22,236 bases of DNA from Asterionellopsis glacialis (taxonomy: Eukaryota > Bacillariophyta > Plagiogrammaphyceae > Rhaphoneidales > Asterionellopsidaceae), in contig WKLE02001047.1 in the NCBI GenBank assembly GCA_014885115.2, positions 1 through 22,236 of the forward strand. The letters are read 5' to 3'. The position numbers and the translations under genes are program-made. The notes beneath the pieces were generated by a model. That model did no database searches and had not been told where the DNA came from. It saw only the letters and a program-made list of their open reading frames with translations. Of this stretch, positions 1 through 10,383 are shown piece after piece. How positions within the stretch are numbered: position 1 is the stretch's first letter; every line of letters starts with the position of its first letter.

Positions 1-1
1 T

Positions 2-3000
2 CCAGCAATCAATAATAAGAATGAATCGTCGGTTGAAATTAAAAACAATCCTTCTGCTACATCTGAAGCAACTACTGTTGTTACCATGCAAGATGGGGAG
101 TCGGCAGGAGGAAGAGGGGCTGTTATTCCAACAAAAATCAAACAACAGCAACAACAAAAAGGACTTACAATTGTCGAAAAAACTTGTCCAGCTGGTCGTT
201 CATCGAGTACTCCAGATGAAAGTATCTTGTCGGTATCTAGTGTGGGGGGCTATCCAAATAGTGTCAATGGATCTATGGCATCACATCCTTCTCATGAAAA
301 CTTACAAAGGATGAGTGGTAGAGATGGCACACGTACTGGTGGTGCTGAACTTTGGACGAAGCAACAAGTATTTGAAGCAAATTTAGACCCAATAGCAGGT
401 CTTCGAGCTGACTTTGCTCGTGCGGCTGCCTCGATGCCAGATGACAACAATGACCATGCACTTCGACGGAAAGGAGGAGGCAGTTCACGTGATATTAGTG
501 CTGATGCTACACCACTGCGAGGCTTACGACGAAAGGTTGGTTCCACGATTCGAAATTTAGTAGAAGATCATTTAGATTTGTTCAAGGGACGGCAATTTGA
601 TTACAGTAGTGATGTTAAATTCCATATGGCATATCGTCGAAGGAGTTCAGATGAGAAAGATAAGCCAGCAATTGCTGACGTTACACTACGATATGTTCGA
701 ATTCATAAATTAACAGTGGGTGGACCATCACCACCTCTAAGTCCACTAGATGAAACAGACACCATAACTTCGTCCACAAGTTCAGAAGCGAAATCATCCA
801 ATATAATGAAACAGGCGTTGCTCCGAGTTGCTGAGGTTGGAAAGGATAAGGTGATTGAACGATATGAAAAGTATAGAGGTAGTCCAAGTCAAAATTCACG
901 ACGTCTCTTTCAGGAGGAAACTGCAGCTCTTGCTGCACTGCAACACGCGGCGGGAGCGGAAGCCTTATTTTTACCGTTAGAGGAGATTATTGCGTGTCCT
1001 GAAGGGTATGATGAATGGTCCATCCCTGACGATTACAGCGTCATCAAAATTCCAAACCCGAAGAGTTTACCTGGTGGAGCCTCTCCTACACAACAAAGGA
1101 AACCTCTTGGACCACAGGATCAGAAAACGTTTCTAATCCCACATGGGAATACACAAGTTGGTACTAACGACGAGCATATGAGTGATACCTCTGGAGTTGG
1201 TATGGAAGTATTTTTAGATCAGACAGGCAATGAAAGCAAGCCGTTGGATCCTGAAGTTTATATGCCTCGTTTGCTCCCAGAACCTTTACCAGACTTCAAC
1301 GAAATGGACATTGATGTAAATTACATTTATATTCCTGTCATAGCTATAAGAAGACAGCGAGTTGGAGAGGAAGAACGGTACCATGAAGATCCTGGAATTG
1401 TGGATGTAACAATGTCTTTCTGTGACCATGACGGAGCTGCCGTTATGCCTGCTGAGAATATGGATGAAGAAGACGACGAAGATGAAGATGACGGAGCCTT
1501 CAGTCTCACTGGTAAAACAAATTGGACGCGAACAGGTATTTTGCAACTACCTGGTGGAACCCTTCCCACACCACTACAGCGTCCTCCAATGCAATCATTC
1601 GGAGCTCCTGTAATATTGGTTCGACGGAATGTACCTGCAGGTTTTGCTGATGCTCCTTTTGCTACTCGAGTTCTTGACCGTTTCCCGATCAAAAACTACA
1701 AACAACTACCACTCCCAGAAGAAGAATTGCCAATGTTTTGCTATCCTACTGGATGTCGACTACATAGGGCTCGTTTCAGTGATGCTCCTCTAGCAGAATA
1801 TTATGGGTTTGTTGTGAAAAATGAGCGCGGAGACAGTATCCATGTATCTTGTGTTTCTTTCATGGAGCCATTGACTTCTGTAAAGACTCAACAGCTTGCG
1901 AAAATGTCCGAACGACGTCGTCATACATCTCTTCCTCATCGTCGCTTTTGTGAGAAAAGAGCTCGAAGGGCTGCGAGGGGAAAACGTCAGGTACGCTTGG
2001 ACACCTCCTCGAGTGTATCCGACCTAAGGAGTCAAGGAGCTGTAACGGAGGCGAATGCAACTCATGTCACCAACGGAAGTCAAGATGTGAAAGATGACAC
2101 GAAGTCTGATACATCCTCAATAGACGACGAAGAAACTGTGAGAGATAATTTCTTACTTCACAGTTTCGATGAAATGACAACTTTTGAAAACAAGACGATA
2201 TGCTTGATCAGCAGATATCCATTTTGGACAGCTTTTCGTCGATTTCTGTCTCATCTTCATATTCTCTCTGGTTCGTCATCTGACTTGCCTCTAGAGAGGT
2301 GGATATCACATCTTCTGCTGACTGTGCCGGTGCCTAAGCCAGGCCTACAAGCAATTATTGTCCCCCTTCCTACATTGAATGGTCCAATGGTACTATCAAT
2401 GCCGCCGACAAAAGACTTACCTATTGTTGATCTACCCTTTCAACGGCTTCTTGCATGTCTTGACGTGCCAACAATTGTAACAGTCGTGTTGGGCTTTTTG
2501 GCCCTTGAACGCAAGCTGATTGTCATGTCTTCACGTCCATCACTTGTACTTGATGTTTGTGAACTTTTAAAAGCCTTGCTCTTTCCATTCGACCTTTGCG
2601 CACCTTATGTACCACGGCTTACTGAGCCTTTCATGTCGTGCTTAGATTTTCCTGGGGCACTTTTTGTCGGTATACATGATGATGGGTCGGAAGGTGGCCT
2701 TGCTGCAATGGTTCGGAAATCGCTTCCAGAAGACAGCGCGATTGTAAATTTAGACACAGGGGAGATAGACTGCAGCGGAGACAGGTATGAAATAAAATCT
2801 CTGTTTGCTGTTTTCATCTTGTTTTCGCATGTACTGACCTTATTCTCCAACTTGAAATTTTGAAACAGGTATGAAGTGCTCAAGCAGTGTTGGGGCATTA
2901 TTCCTGCTGGACCTCGTTCAATGCTGATTTCAGAAATTGAAACTCTTTGTCGTGATGCCGGTGTGGTGCCAGGCCAGGAGCCACTCGATTCACAGATAGA

Positions 3001-5900
3001 TTCTGCCTTTGATGCACCTATTCCAATTGCAATGGTTGAAGATTATGAACGCGGTCATCGTGTGCACGAGCCTCTTGATGACCGGGCGGTTAGAGATTCG
3101 TTCCTTCGCTTTTTCTGTTCTGTTCTCGGTGGTTATGAACGATATCTAGTTGTACCAGACGCTGATTATATGATTAGTGGAAATGATTGGTTTGACTCCC
3201 AAAAGTTTCTGGCCGCAGCATCCCAGGATCGGGCTGCCTATCTTGGTTCGCTGGTTACAACACAAATCTTTCAGTCTTTCATTCAACGTCGAACTGAGGC
3301 TAGCGACGTGCACTGTTTGCTGTTTGATGAATGTTTGGTCGAATATCATTCGGCTCCGGTTCCCTATGGAAGACTAGGTGGAGATGTTGAGGCACTGGCA
3401 ACATCTGATGAGGGGCAACCACAAATGTTATATAGTCTTCTAGTTGACCAGTGTGCGACTGAAGTTAATCAACAAAATTCCGATCCCGGTGTTGAACCTG
3501 CAAACATGAGTATACTAAGTGATAGTGATACAGATAGCAGCTCACATATGCTTTCCAAAGAATATGACTATCAGAAGAGTGACGATATCAAGAAAAGCTT
3601 GTCACATAACTCGTTCGTGAGGGATAACGATGAATTTATGTTAAACCAGACCGGTGACATTGTTACTGCACCAACACATCAGGATCTTGTTTATGGTTCC
3701 AGGTTCATTTATTGTGTCGATGGAAACCCTTGCTTTCCACAGCATTTGAACGCTGACTTATTTATGCCGAGAGAACCTGACTCACTTTTGTTTGATTTAT
3801 CGAAGACTCCGGAGCCTCTTTTGGCTCGGAGCGAAAGAGAAATAGAAGAAGCTAATCGAAGAAGAAAGATGGCGACCACATATCGCGGTCTAAACAATCA
3901 AAGACGATGTCTCTGGCAGCTCCCTAAGCTAATGGGTTCACACTTTCTGGGAACATTTTTGATGTGCATTCCATCGCAAGTGTCTCAGGCAAATCTTACT
4001 CAAGAACAGCAGTCCAATTTCATTCTCCGTGCTCTTGGAGCATTGAGGGTATTACGGAACAAACAACGCCTTGTACCCGACGAAGCAGCTTACAGAGCCC
4101 TTATGGTTGCATGTGGTCGAAGTGATAGAGACAGAAGAGTCGAAATAGTGAAGCTCTTTGGTCTGTTGAGATCTGACGGAATCTTTCCAAGTGCAGTCAC
4201 TCTAGGTAAGTAGCATTTGCTATGTATCTGCCTTGTACTACGCACGAAGCTGTTTATATTAATTTTTTTCGTTTCTCTTATTGCTAGGCCAATACACGCG
4301 AGCCATTGCAGAAGGTTTTTCAAAAAGAGCGACGGGGGTGTCAGATGATGCACTTACTGATATTGGGGCGGAGCTCAACCAGGTAGAGAAAAGTGACCTA
4401 GTAGGGATTTTGAACTCATTAGACAGCAATTCTGAAATGCTTGAAGACTCCGGTCGTCGGTGGCGCCAACGGCACCAGAACCGAGCGGCGGGTGATGGTG
4501 GTGTAGAGCCTGACAATGATAAAGGTGCAAATGAAACTTCAACCGAGGCTGACAAGGCGAGAAAACGTATGTATCACAAATCCTGGGCTCCAGTAGCCTT
4601 CTCGTCCTCCTTTTTACCTGCAACAGAAAAGAGTCCATTCAATGAAAAGTTATCGGGGGAAGCAAGTATTCGCCTTGTTGCTTTATGGTCTCGAACGATA
4701 TCTTGTAGAAATTGCTCTTACACACCCTTGGATGAAGAAGTGCAAGGAGGGTGGGACGTAGTTGGTGGGGAGCTGGAAATTCCCGGGGCTATTGGCTGTC
4801 CTCGCTGTGGGGCGATGGTTGTTCCCATGATAGGATACAGTGAAATGACCGTCGAAGAAGCTTTGCAAAATGAAGGTGAAAAGGCAATTCCAGATAAAAT
4901 GCCGGCTAATGAAAACAACGGCAACGGGATGTCCACGGATGCTTCCCTTCCAGCACAGGTCAGACCATTGGAGGAAAATAACGATAGTGACCAGAATAGT
5001 GGCTATGTTACTTATTTATCCCCTGCTTCGATGCGAGAAGCGCTCGAGCGCCATGTCAACGAACAAGGAGAAGAAATACTGCAGCGAGAAAAACTCCGAG
5101 AACTTGATCCGGAGGTTTTCTTCAATCTATGGTGGTATTGTGCCCGCTTTTCTCTGCCTTTCCCCCTGCCAGTATATGCTAGTAATTCTAGTGACCAACG
5201 TAATTCAGAAGAGACTGAGGCAAAACATTATTGTGCTTATGCAGCATGGGATAAAGGTATAGCTGAACGTGGTTGCAATACTGCTGCAAAAACATTGAAA
5301 AAACTTACGACCTCACTTGGCATGGCGCAAGGGAAGTTCATATCAACAAACCCAGAGAATATGTCAAATTTGGGTTCATTCGATGATTATCCTTTACTCG
5401 GTAGATTTAGTTTACAGACACTTTCTCAGGGCGATTGGGATCACGTGGACCTCTCAGCTATATTGGTCACTCTGGTCGATGCTTGTGATAAGCGCGACTT
5501 CAGACCAGTAGTCGAGTGTGTTCTTCGATGCAACAAAAGGAGGAAAGAAGATATGGCGCTCGCTCTCGGTCTGTCGCAGCGAAATGTAAATGATTCTATC
5601 AACGACCAAATGAGCGATGTTAGTACCATAGTAACTTCAGTCGATTTGGATTGTTACAGAACTCTTCTGTATCTTGCAAAGTACCAGTGCACAACTGCAT
5701 TCCATGTCTTCTTCCCTGCAACGACAAAACCTTGCAAGGGATACCACTTCTGGTGTCCGAGTGCTCCCCTGCCCATGTTTGATAGATTGTTCCGCGATGC
5801 AGTGAAGAGAATTCGAACCAAAGATGGATCCTTTACCCCATTACATGATATTTCGGACGTTGCCCTAGGATTTCGCTGCGTTTTTGGACACATCATTTAG
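2..5900 (+). CDS. DENND4/Crag-like Rab guanine-nucleotide exchange factor, 5'-partial, three exons
   Basis: The frame is open from the window edge, so the true start lies upstream. Exons are 2-2784, 2869-4205 and 4288-5900 (1910 codons plus TAG). Both introns (84 and 82 nt) are GT-AG and restore the frame exactly. Approximate residues from the window edge: low-complexity N-terminus; acidic run MDEEDDEDEDDG near 487; uDENN around 558-625 (LDRFPIKNYKQLPLP); cDENN about 732-930; dDENN about 998-1085; PPR-like helices around 1313-1385 spanning intron 2; a CxxC...CxxC zinc ribbon (CRNC at about 1513, CPRC at about 1545); and a late NLWWYCARF segment near 1653. This order, including the PPR-like and zinc-ribbon C-terminus, is that of metazoan DENND4 (Crag), GEFs for Rab10-type GTPases in membrane traffic. 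A Rab partner here is inference. Family assignment is strong; orthology and the missing N-terminus (a MABP domain in DENND4) are not settled. Confidence 0.85.
2785..2868 (+). other. Intron 1 of the DENND4-like gene, flanked by an 11-bp direct repeat
   Basis: An 84-nt GT-AG intron. The 11-mer ACAGGTATGAA occurs at 2781-2791 across the donor and again at 2865-2875 across the acceptor, so the splice junction sits at the same point in each copy. The length is a multiple of three, but an in-frame TGA at 2861-2863 would end translation if the intron were retained. Splicing gives codon AGG and continues in the same frame. Confidence 0.85.
4206..4287 (+). other. Intron 2 of the DENND4-like gene
   Basis: An 82-nt intron with a GTAAGT donor and a TTGCTAG acceptor after a T-rich tract. 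It interrupts a Gly codon inside the PPR-like region. An in-frame TAG at 4211-4213 would stop an unspliced message. Confidence 0.85.
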
Positions 5901-5965
5901 TTCTTCTAATTACTGTGTTTAAAGTTAGTTTTATAACATGTTACTATAAAATAATATTTTTTTTA
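5901..5965. other. 65-bp spacer between two convergent stop codons
   Basis: The spacer is AT-rich with AATAA-like stretches (around 5944-5955) usable as polyadenylation signals from either side. The 3' ends of the two transcripts almost certainly overlap or abut. Confidence 0.6.
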
Positions 5966-8500
5966 TCATGACATCCTTCGTCTGCAAGTCAAGTCGTAAG
6001 AAACTTGTCCCTTGCTCTTTCTTCCAATGGAGCGCCTTTTCTTTAGTGTGGGTCCAGTGGGCACCTCCGATAAGGGCTTCTTCAGTCTTCGTTTTTTCTT
6101 AACTTCGTTTGACTTTCCCAATGCCTTGAGTGAAATCTCTTTCGGTACATTTTTATCCTTCGATGAATTCGGGTCACAGAAAATATCAAAAGAGCCATTC
6201 TGGTGCAAAGCTCTGACTTTTTGTTCTTGTATCGAATTCTTTGCAACAGAAGTCGTTTTGTTCCTTTCATCTTTTCTTAAACGAGCGTTTCGATTCACTT
6301 CTTCTCCAGTGACGGTGCTCTTTCCCCTTCTTGAGGGTCCGGAGGATACCTCGGATGAGGGCTTCTTCAGTCTTCGTTTTTTTTTGTTTTCAATTGAGTT
6401 TTCTGATGCCTTGAGCGAAATCTCTTTCGGCACATTTTTATCCTCTAATGAATTCGTTTCGCAAATGTCAGAAGAATCCTTCTGGTATAAAGCTTTGACC
6501 TGTTGTTCTTGTGTCGAATTATTTACAGCAGAAAAAGTGTTTGTGTTCCCTTCATCATTAGAACTATCTTCTTCTTTCCCGGTGACGGTGTGCCGTTTTT
6601 TTTTAATGGGTCCGGGGGGTACCTCCGATAAGGGCTTCTTCAGTCTTCGATTTTTTGGAATTTCATTTGATTTTCCTGATGCTTTGAGCGTCTTTTCCGT
6701 CACATTTTCAGTTTCATTTGGAGTATCAAACAAATCTTGATCTTGCTTATTCAGGTTCAGTGTTACAGTGCTGCCTTCATTTCCATTACCGGCGGGAGTC
6801 GCTGATGTTTTAGTTTCCTCTTGTTGTTTCTTAAAATTGGATAATATTCTGTGCAGTTCGCATGATGGCTTTCTACTTTCATTTGATGAGCCCAAACCAA
6901 CATCTTCCGTCGAGTCTTCACGTGAGTTCTCACCACCAGGGGTTGCTACCTTTGCTTTTGCCTTTCCTTTCTCCAATGTTTTTACTGAACAATTTGCCAA
7001 AATATCTGTTTCAATTCCATGAGACCTTGTATCCAAAGAATTCCCAATATCTTTTAAAGCACCAGAACGCTTTTGTTGATGTTTTTGTTTTTTCTTCATT
7101 GATTTTTTTGTTGTCAAATTGCTTACATTTGCACTTTTTCCATTCTCATCAGACGCCTTCTTCTTTTTGTCTCTTGACAACATTTTTGTTTCAGCTGCTA
7201 CCCCTTTATGTGTAGTATTACAAAGAGTGTTTTCGATAGTAACGGTGGTATCGTTGTGTTCTCCAACTGAATTTGCTGCACTAATGCCCGTTCGTGAGCG
7301 GCAGCCTCTTGAAACATTGGAAGTCAAGGGAGTCCTTTCGGTATCTTTGGAAGACTCGCATTGCTGGTCTTCTACAACCGATTTTTCGTTGGTATTGCAC
7401 GGAGTATGATTATCACCTTCCAAATCTGTAGGTTCTGCATTGCTATCATCGTCACTTGAATCCTGTGTGTAATAAAGTGGAAGTGGTCCCTCGCGATGTT
7501 CAGGTCTATCGCTGTGTACAAATCTGACACGTTCTGCTTGAAACAATGAATTCCATGTTTGCGGTATGTGATATTTAAATAATGCCCTCGGACCTCTTGA
7601 TAATAGAGATTGCTGTATTTTAGTCAATGCAACATAGCACAAGTTTTGCTCTTTGACATCACCAGTGGCAGTGGTTTGTGATGGTGATGATGATGATGAT
7701 GAAGACGACCATGAAGATGATGGTGTTGATGGTGATTCTGGTGATTCTGGTGGTAGATGTGATCGTTTACAAATTACGTATCCCTTATCTTGGGCAGGAA
7801 TTTCTTGGTCTGGAGTTGTTGTACCCAAATCTTTTCCGTCTGATATGACCCGCACTCTAATTTTTTTCATCGACGCAATCCAAGTTTCGCCCAACCAAAC
7901 CGGTAGAGCTTCAATATTACCTCCATCCGTATATTTCTTCCTTTCGATAAGTACTACTTCGTTACCACGTTTTGGAGTATTGCTGCTGCTGCTGCTGCTG
8001 TTATCATCTTCCACAATAAGATTCAATGTCGTTACAAGAATATATGGGTGCCCTTTCTTTTGGATTTCATCTTTTTCTTCATTTTTACTCCAAAATCCTA
8101 CAAATGAAGCTGTAGCGTGGAAGGCACCAATGATCCGAAAAAATTCTTTTGCATTATTTTCATCATCACAATGATAATAAAAGTCACCAACATTCCATTT
8201 CTTTCCATACAAATAAAAGGAATCAAAATAAATTCGTCCCATTTTTTTATGGTAACCAATCATTCCTGAATAATTATCGTCGCCGTCATCGTCGTCAATA
8301 TCATTGCCACTGCGAGGAAGGTGGTTTCGATTGTGACTTTTTGAAGAATTCTTTGTGGGCCAACGGACTGCATCAAAATGCAAACGACCCATACGTGATA
8401 AAGTAGTCTCACCACTAGGAGAATGGCATATTTTACTCGACGACATGCTCATCCTCTTTTTTTTGACCTTTTCAAGAAATGTAGAAATTGCAAATTCCAT
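5966..8500 (-). CDS. Lysine/serine-rich, repeat-bearing, probably nuclear protein of unknown function
   Basis: A single 844-codon frame. The ATG at 8498-8500 is the first Met after an upstream in-frame stop. I do not recognise the family with confidence. Residues about 35-250 look folded: two related starts (MGRLHFD at 37, MGRIYFD at 87), aromatic-rich sequence (KKWNVGDFYYHC) and a basic stretch ending GYVICKRSH. The size and pattern could suit a BAH-like chromatin reader, but this is a guess. The rest is charged and low-complexity, with serine runs near 167 and 261-273 from trinucleotide repeats and many KKK/RRK clusters resembling nuclear localisation signals. Three C-terminal repeats share the core RRLKKP at about 618, 709 and 804. 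The gene converges on the DENND4-like gene and is divergent from the small gene at 9594. Confidence 0.75.
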   Translation of the reverse strand: MEFAISTFLEKVKKKRMSMSSSKICHSPSGETTLSRMGRLHFDAVRWPTKNSSKSHNRNHLPRSGNDIDDDDGDDNYSGMIGYHKKMGRIYFDSFYLYGKKWNVGDFYYHCDDENNAKEFFRIIGAFHATASFVGFWSKNEEKDEIQKKGHPYILVTTLNLIVEDDNSSSSSSNTPKRGNEVVLIERKKYTDGGNIEALPVWLGETWIASMKKIRVRVISDGKDLGTTTPDQEIPAQDKGYVICKRSHLPPESPESPSTPSSSWSSSSSSSSPSQTTATGDVKEQNLCYVALTKIQQSLLSRGPRALFKYHIPQTWNSLFQAERVRFVHSDRPEHREGPLPLYYTQDSSDDDSNAEPTDLEGDNHTPCNTNEKSVVEDQQCESSKDTERTPLTSNVSRGCRSRTGISAANSVGEHNDTTVTIENTLCNTTHKGVAAETKMLSRDKKKKASDENGKSANVSNLTTKKSMKKKQKHQQKRSGALKDIGNSLDTRSHGIETDILANCSVKTLEKGKAKAKVATPGGENSREDSTEDVGLGSSNESRKPSCELHRILSNFKKQQEETKTSATPAGNGNEGSTVTLNLNKQDQDLFDTPNETENVTEKTLKASGKSNEIPKNRRLKKPLSEVPPGPIKKKRHTVTGKEEDSSNDEGNTNTFSAVNNSTQEQQVKALYQKDSSDICETNSLEDKNVPKEISLKASENSIENKKKRRLKKPSSEVSSGPSRRGKSTVTGEEVNRNARLRKDERNKTTSVAKNSIQEQKVRALHQNGSFDIFCDPNSSKDKNVPKEISLKALGKSNEVKKKRRLKKPLSEVPTGPTLKKRRSIGRKSKGQVSYDLTCRRRMS
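5990..6720 (-). repeat. Three diverged in-frame tandem repeats, about 91-95 codons each
   Basis: The plus-strand 18-mer GGGCTTCTTCAGTCTTCG occurs exactly at 6074-6091, 6359-6376 and 6632-6649, spaced 285 and 273 bp, both multiples of three. A second shared block (AAATCTCTTTCGG...) recurs near 6131 and 6417. The units encode RRLKKP(L/S)SEV, followed by basic residues, an acidic/Asn-rich linker and a QEQ(K/Q)V(K/R)AL(Y/H)Q segment. Nucleotide identity in the cores suggests fairly recent duplication. Confidence 0.85.
7678..8001. repeat. Trinucleotide microsatellites inside the lysine-rich gene
   Basis: There is a GAT/GGT-type run around 7680-7755 and a (GCT)n run around 7980-8000. Both are read on the minus strand as serine runs. 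They are likely length-variable. Confidence 0.8.
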
Positions 8501-9593
8501 GGAACGTCGTTACCCGCTATGGTAGGTGAGCTTCCACGAAGGCGGAAAACTCAACAAATGACAGCGAGATTCTAAGGGTTGTCAGATGTGACAAGACAAC
8601 AACAAAAGGTAAAGCGATGCAAGTCAAGTAAAATGACGAGTCGAAGATGCAAACCTCTCTAGAGATCTTTTCACTCTATCTGCCACTTTGGAAGACCGAG
8701 GAAGTTCGTTCAAACTGAGGAGGTTGTGAGAGCAAGAAGATGTGATTTTTGTTGCGTGTGTATTGATTGTACTTTGAGTAATAAAAACAGGCCTGACAGT
8801 TTTGAAAGTGAAAAGAGGTGGTACAGTAGGTCCTACTTACCGGAGCACTACTTAGGACTAGTACATAAGTACTAACTAACTGTTTGGTGGAACCATTATT
8901 ATTTTGTGACAAAACTTTTACCTGTACCTGGTAGGCTACCGTTTTACGAGGACGTACAGTAGTGCTAGAGGAGAAACTCTCAGTCGTGTCTCTCCCACAT
9001 CATCATGCTCGTTCCAATACCATAGCTACACTTAGGTGCCGTACCACGTACCTGGTATGTACCTGGTAATGTTAGTACCAGTTACAATTCAAGTTGCTGA
9101 TTCCGGGATTATCCAATACGGGAACCCGGTCCAATGCCTGACGTCATCAATCCCAACCGTCATCTGGAGAATATCCCAAATCCTAACGGTCGGATTCAGA
9201 TCCCCGCAGAGTACACAAGCCATAGCAAACACTCCCCTCATAAAAAATAATTAATCACTCTTCATCAAAAGTAGTCCTACCGGTACCAGTATTACCTACG
9301 CCGAGCCGCCGTTCCCCCGGCTTGCGGTGACGCGGGAAAAATTGTAAACCGCCGCAGAATTTGAATCTCAATCGTAGTTCGTATAGGGCCCTTCATGTGT
9401 ATGTCCTAGACTAGGTAGTGTATAAAAAGAGATATAAAAAGCGAAAGCGCCTTCTATGCGATAATCGGGGTTGAGTCAGACCTAATTGATAGTAGAATAA
9501 TTCTAATGTGCTGAGAAGTCCCACTCCAATGCTGAGTAACACATCACTGGGTTAGCGAAAAAGAGAAATAAAATACATTCTAGAGTCACCACC
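8501..9593. promoter_or_regulatory. Divergent intergenic region with TACC(N)GGTA palindromes
   Basis: No convincing coding sequence is present; the one short plus-strand frame (9036-9254) is low-complexity and lacks family features. The region holds TACCTGGTA at 8925-8933, 9049-9057 and 9060-9068 (the last two 11 bp apart) and TACCGGTA at 9278-9285. It also has a GC-rich patch with an E2F-like GCGGGAAA at 9332-9339 and two TATAAAAAG elements. It should contain the promoters of both flanking genes. Confidence 0.55.
9421..9441 (+). promoter_or_regulatory. Duplicated TATA-like element
   Basis: TATAAAAAG occurs at 9421-9429 and again at 9433-9441, exactly 12 bp apart and about 155-170 bp upstream of the ATG at 9594. 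This is a plausible core promoter position if the 5' UTR is about 120-140 nt. Confidence 0.45.
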
Positions 9594-10166
9594 ATGCCCT
9601 TTACTCCGCCAAGGACGTTACCATCTATTGATGTAAGCATGAGCCTTCTAGGTAGTTCCAACTTCGATAATAATTATGATTATGAAGAAGAAAGGATTGG
9701 TGCTCCAAGTACGACCATCGAAGGTCAGGATATCCAATTGATGCCACCGCCACGACATTTAGAAACCTATGCTTTTCAAGGTTCACCACCCAGCACCAAT
9801 AACAACGATTCTTTGATGACTAACAATCTCAATCATCCAACTACAACTAGCTATCAGCATCTTCCACGCTTGGAACAACACCACGAGGAGGATATGATAG
9901 AGACAGCGGGAGAACACATAAGAAACCAACGATATGATGGAGGAAAATCTTGCAATACTTCTCATCTCACAAAAGGTGTGGCAGGTGGTGACCAAAGTGT
10001 TTCTGAGTTTGCACCATGCGATGAACAACGTGTACATTCCTTGCTCATGGAGGATGTTTCAAAATGGATTCAAGAATTACAAATTGTTAGAGACGATATG
10101 CAGATGTTATCAGTAAAGAATGCTATCCTTCTTGATTCACTTGCTATGGCTGGAGCTGATATGTAA
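9594..10166 (+). CDS. Small uncharacterised protein with C-terminal helical segment
   Basis: A 190-codon frame with a good start context (TCACCACCATGCC). The first ~110 residues are polar and proline/asparagine-rich (probably disordered). The C-terminal ~50 residues are predicted amphipathic helix (SLLMEDVSKWIQELQ... then LSVKNAILLDSLAMAG), suggesting a coiled-coil or interaction segment. There is no signal peptide or membrane helix. I do not recognise the family. Support for it being a gene comes from the start context, upstream TATA-like elements and unbroken frame, not homology. An E2F-like site about 255 bp upstream hints at cell-cycle expression, which is speculative. Confidence 0.6.
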   Translation: MPFTPPRTLPSIDVSMSLLGSSNFDNNYDYEEERIGAPSTTIEGQDIQLMPPPRHLETYAFQGSPPSTNNNDSLMTNNLNHPTTTSYQHLPRLEQHHEEDMIETAGEHIRNQRYDGGKSCNTSHLTKGVAGGDQSVSEFAPCDEQRVHSLLMEDVSKWIQELQIVRDDMQMLSVKNAILLDSLAMAGADM

Positions 10167-10383
10167 GATTCTTGGGGGGTTGGATCTTTTTTCTCCTATT
10201 ACTGCCGTCTCTTACTATAGTACGTCGAATAGTACTGCAGGAAAAGTAAATAATTTATATTAAAAGTTCTACAGATCTATTTTTTAAAAAGTTTGTTGAG
10301 GGCAATTTGCAGTTGCCGTGAACCGAATGTACAATGAATGCCGTCATGAGTCATGAAGGAATATCATTTTTATTGTAACTGAT

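Noticed and set aside
1327..1692. Minus-strand frame with a serine run inside the DENN gene
   Set aside because: Antisense shadow of the acidic Asp/Glu run of the DENND4-like protein.
2785..2868. Frameshift or stop splitting the DENN gene into separate proteins
   Set aside because: GT-AG introns at 2785-2868 and 4206-4287 rejoin the domains precisely, including the cDENN and the PPR-like region.
6012..6740. 242-codon plus-strand frame opposite the lysine-rich gene
   Set aside because: It is the antisense shadow of the C-terminal repeats; its Phe/Ser-rich content mirrors Lys/Arg codons.
9036..9254. Short plus-strand frame in the 8.5-9.6 kb spacer
   Set aside because: Its start overlaps the TACCTGGTA palindromes; no family features or start context.
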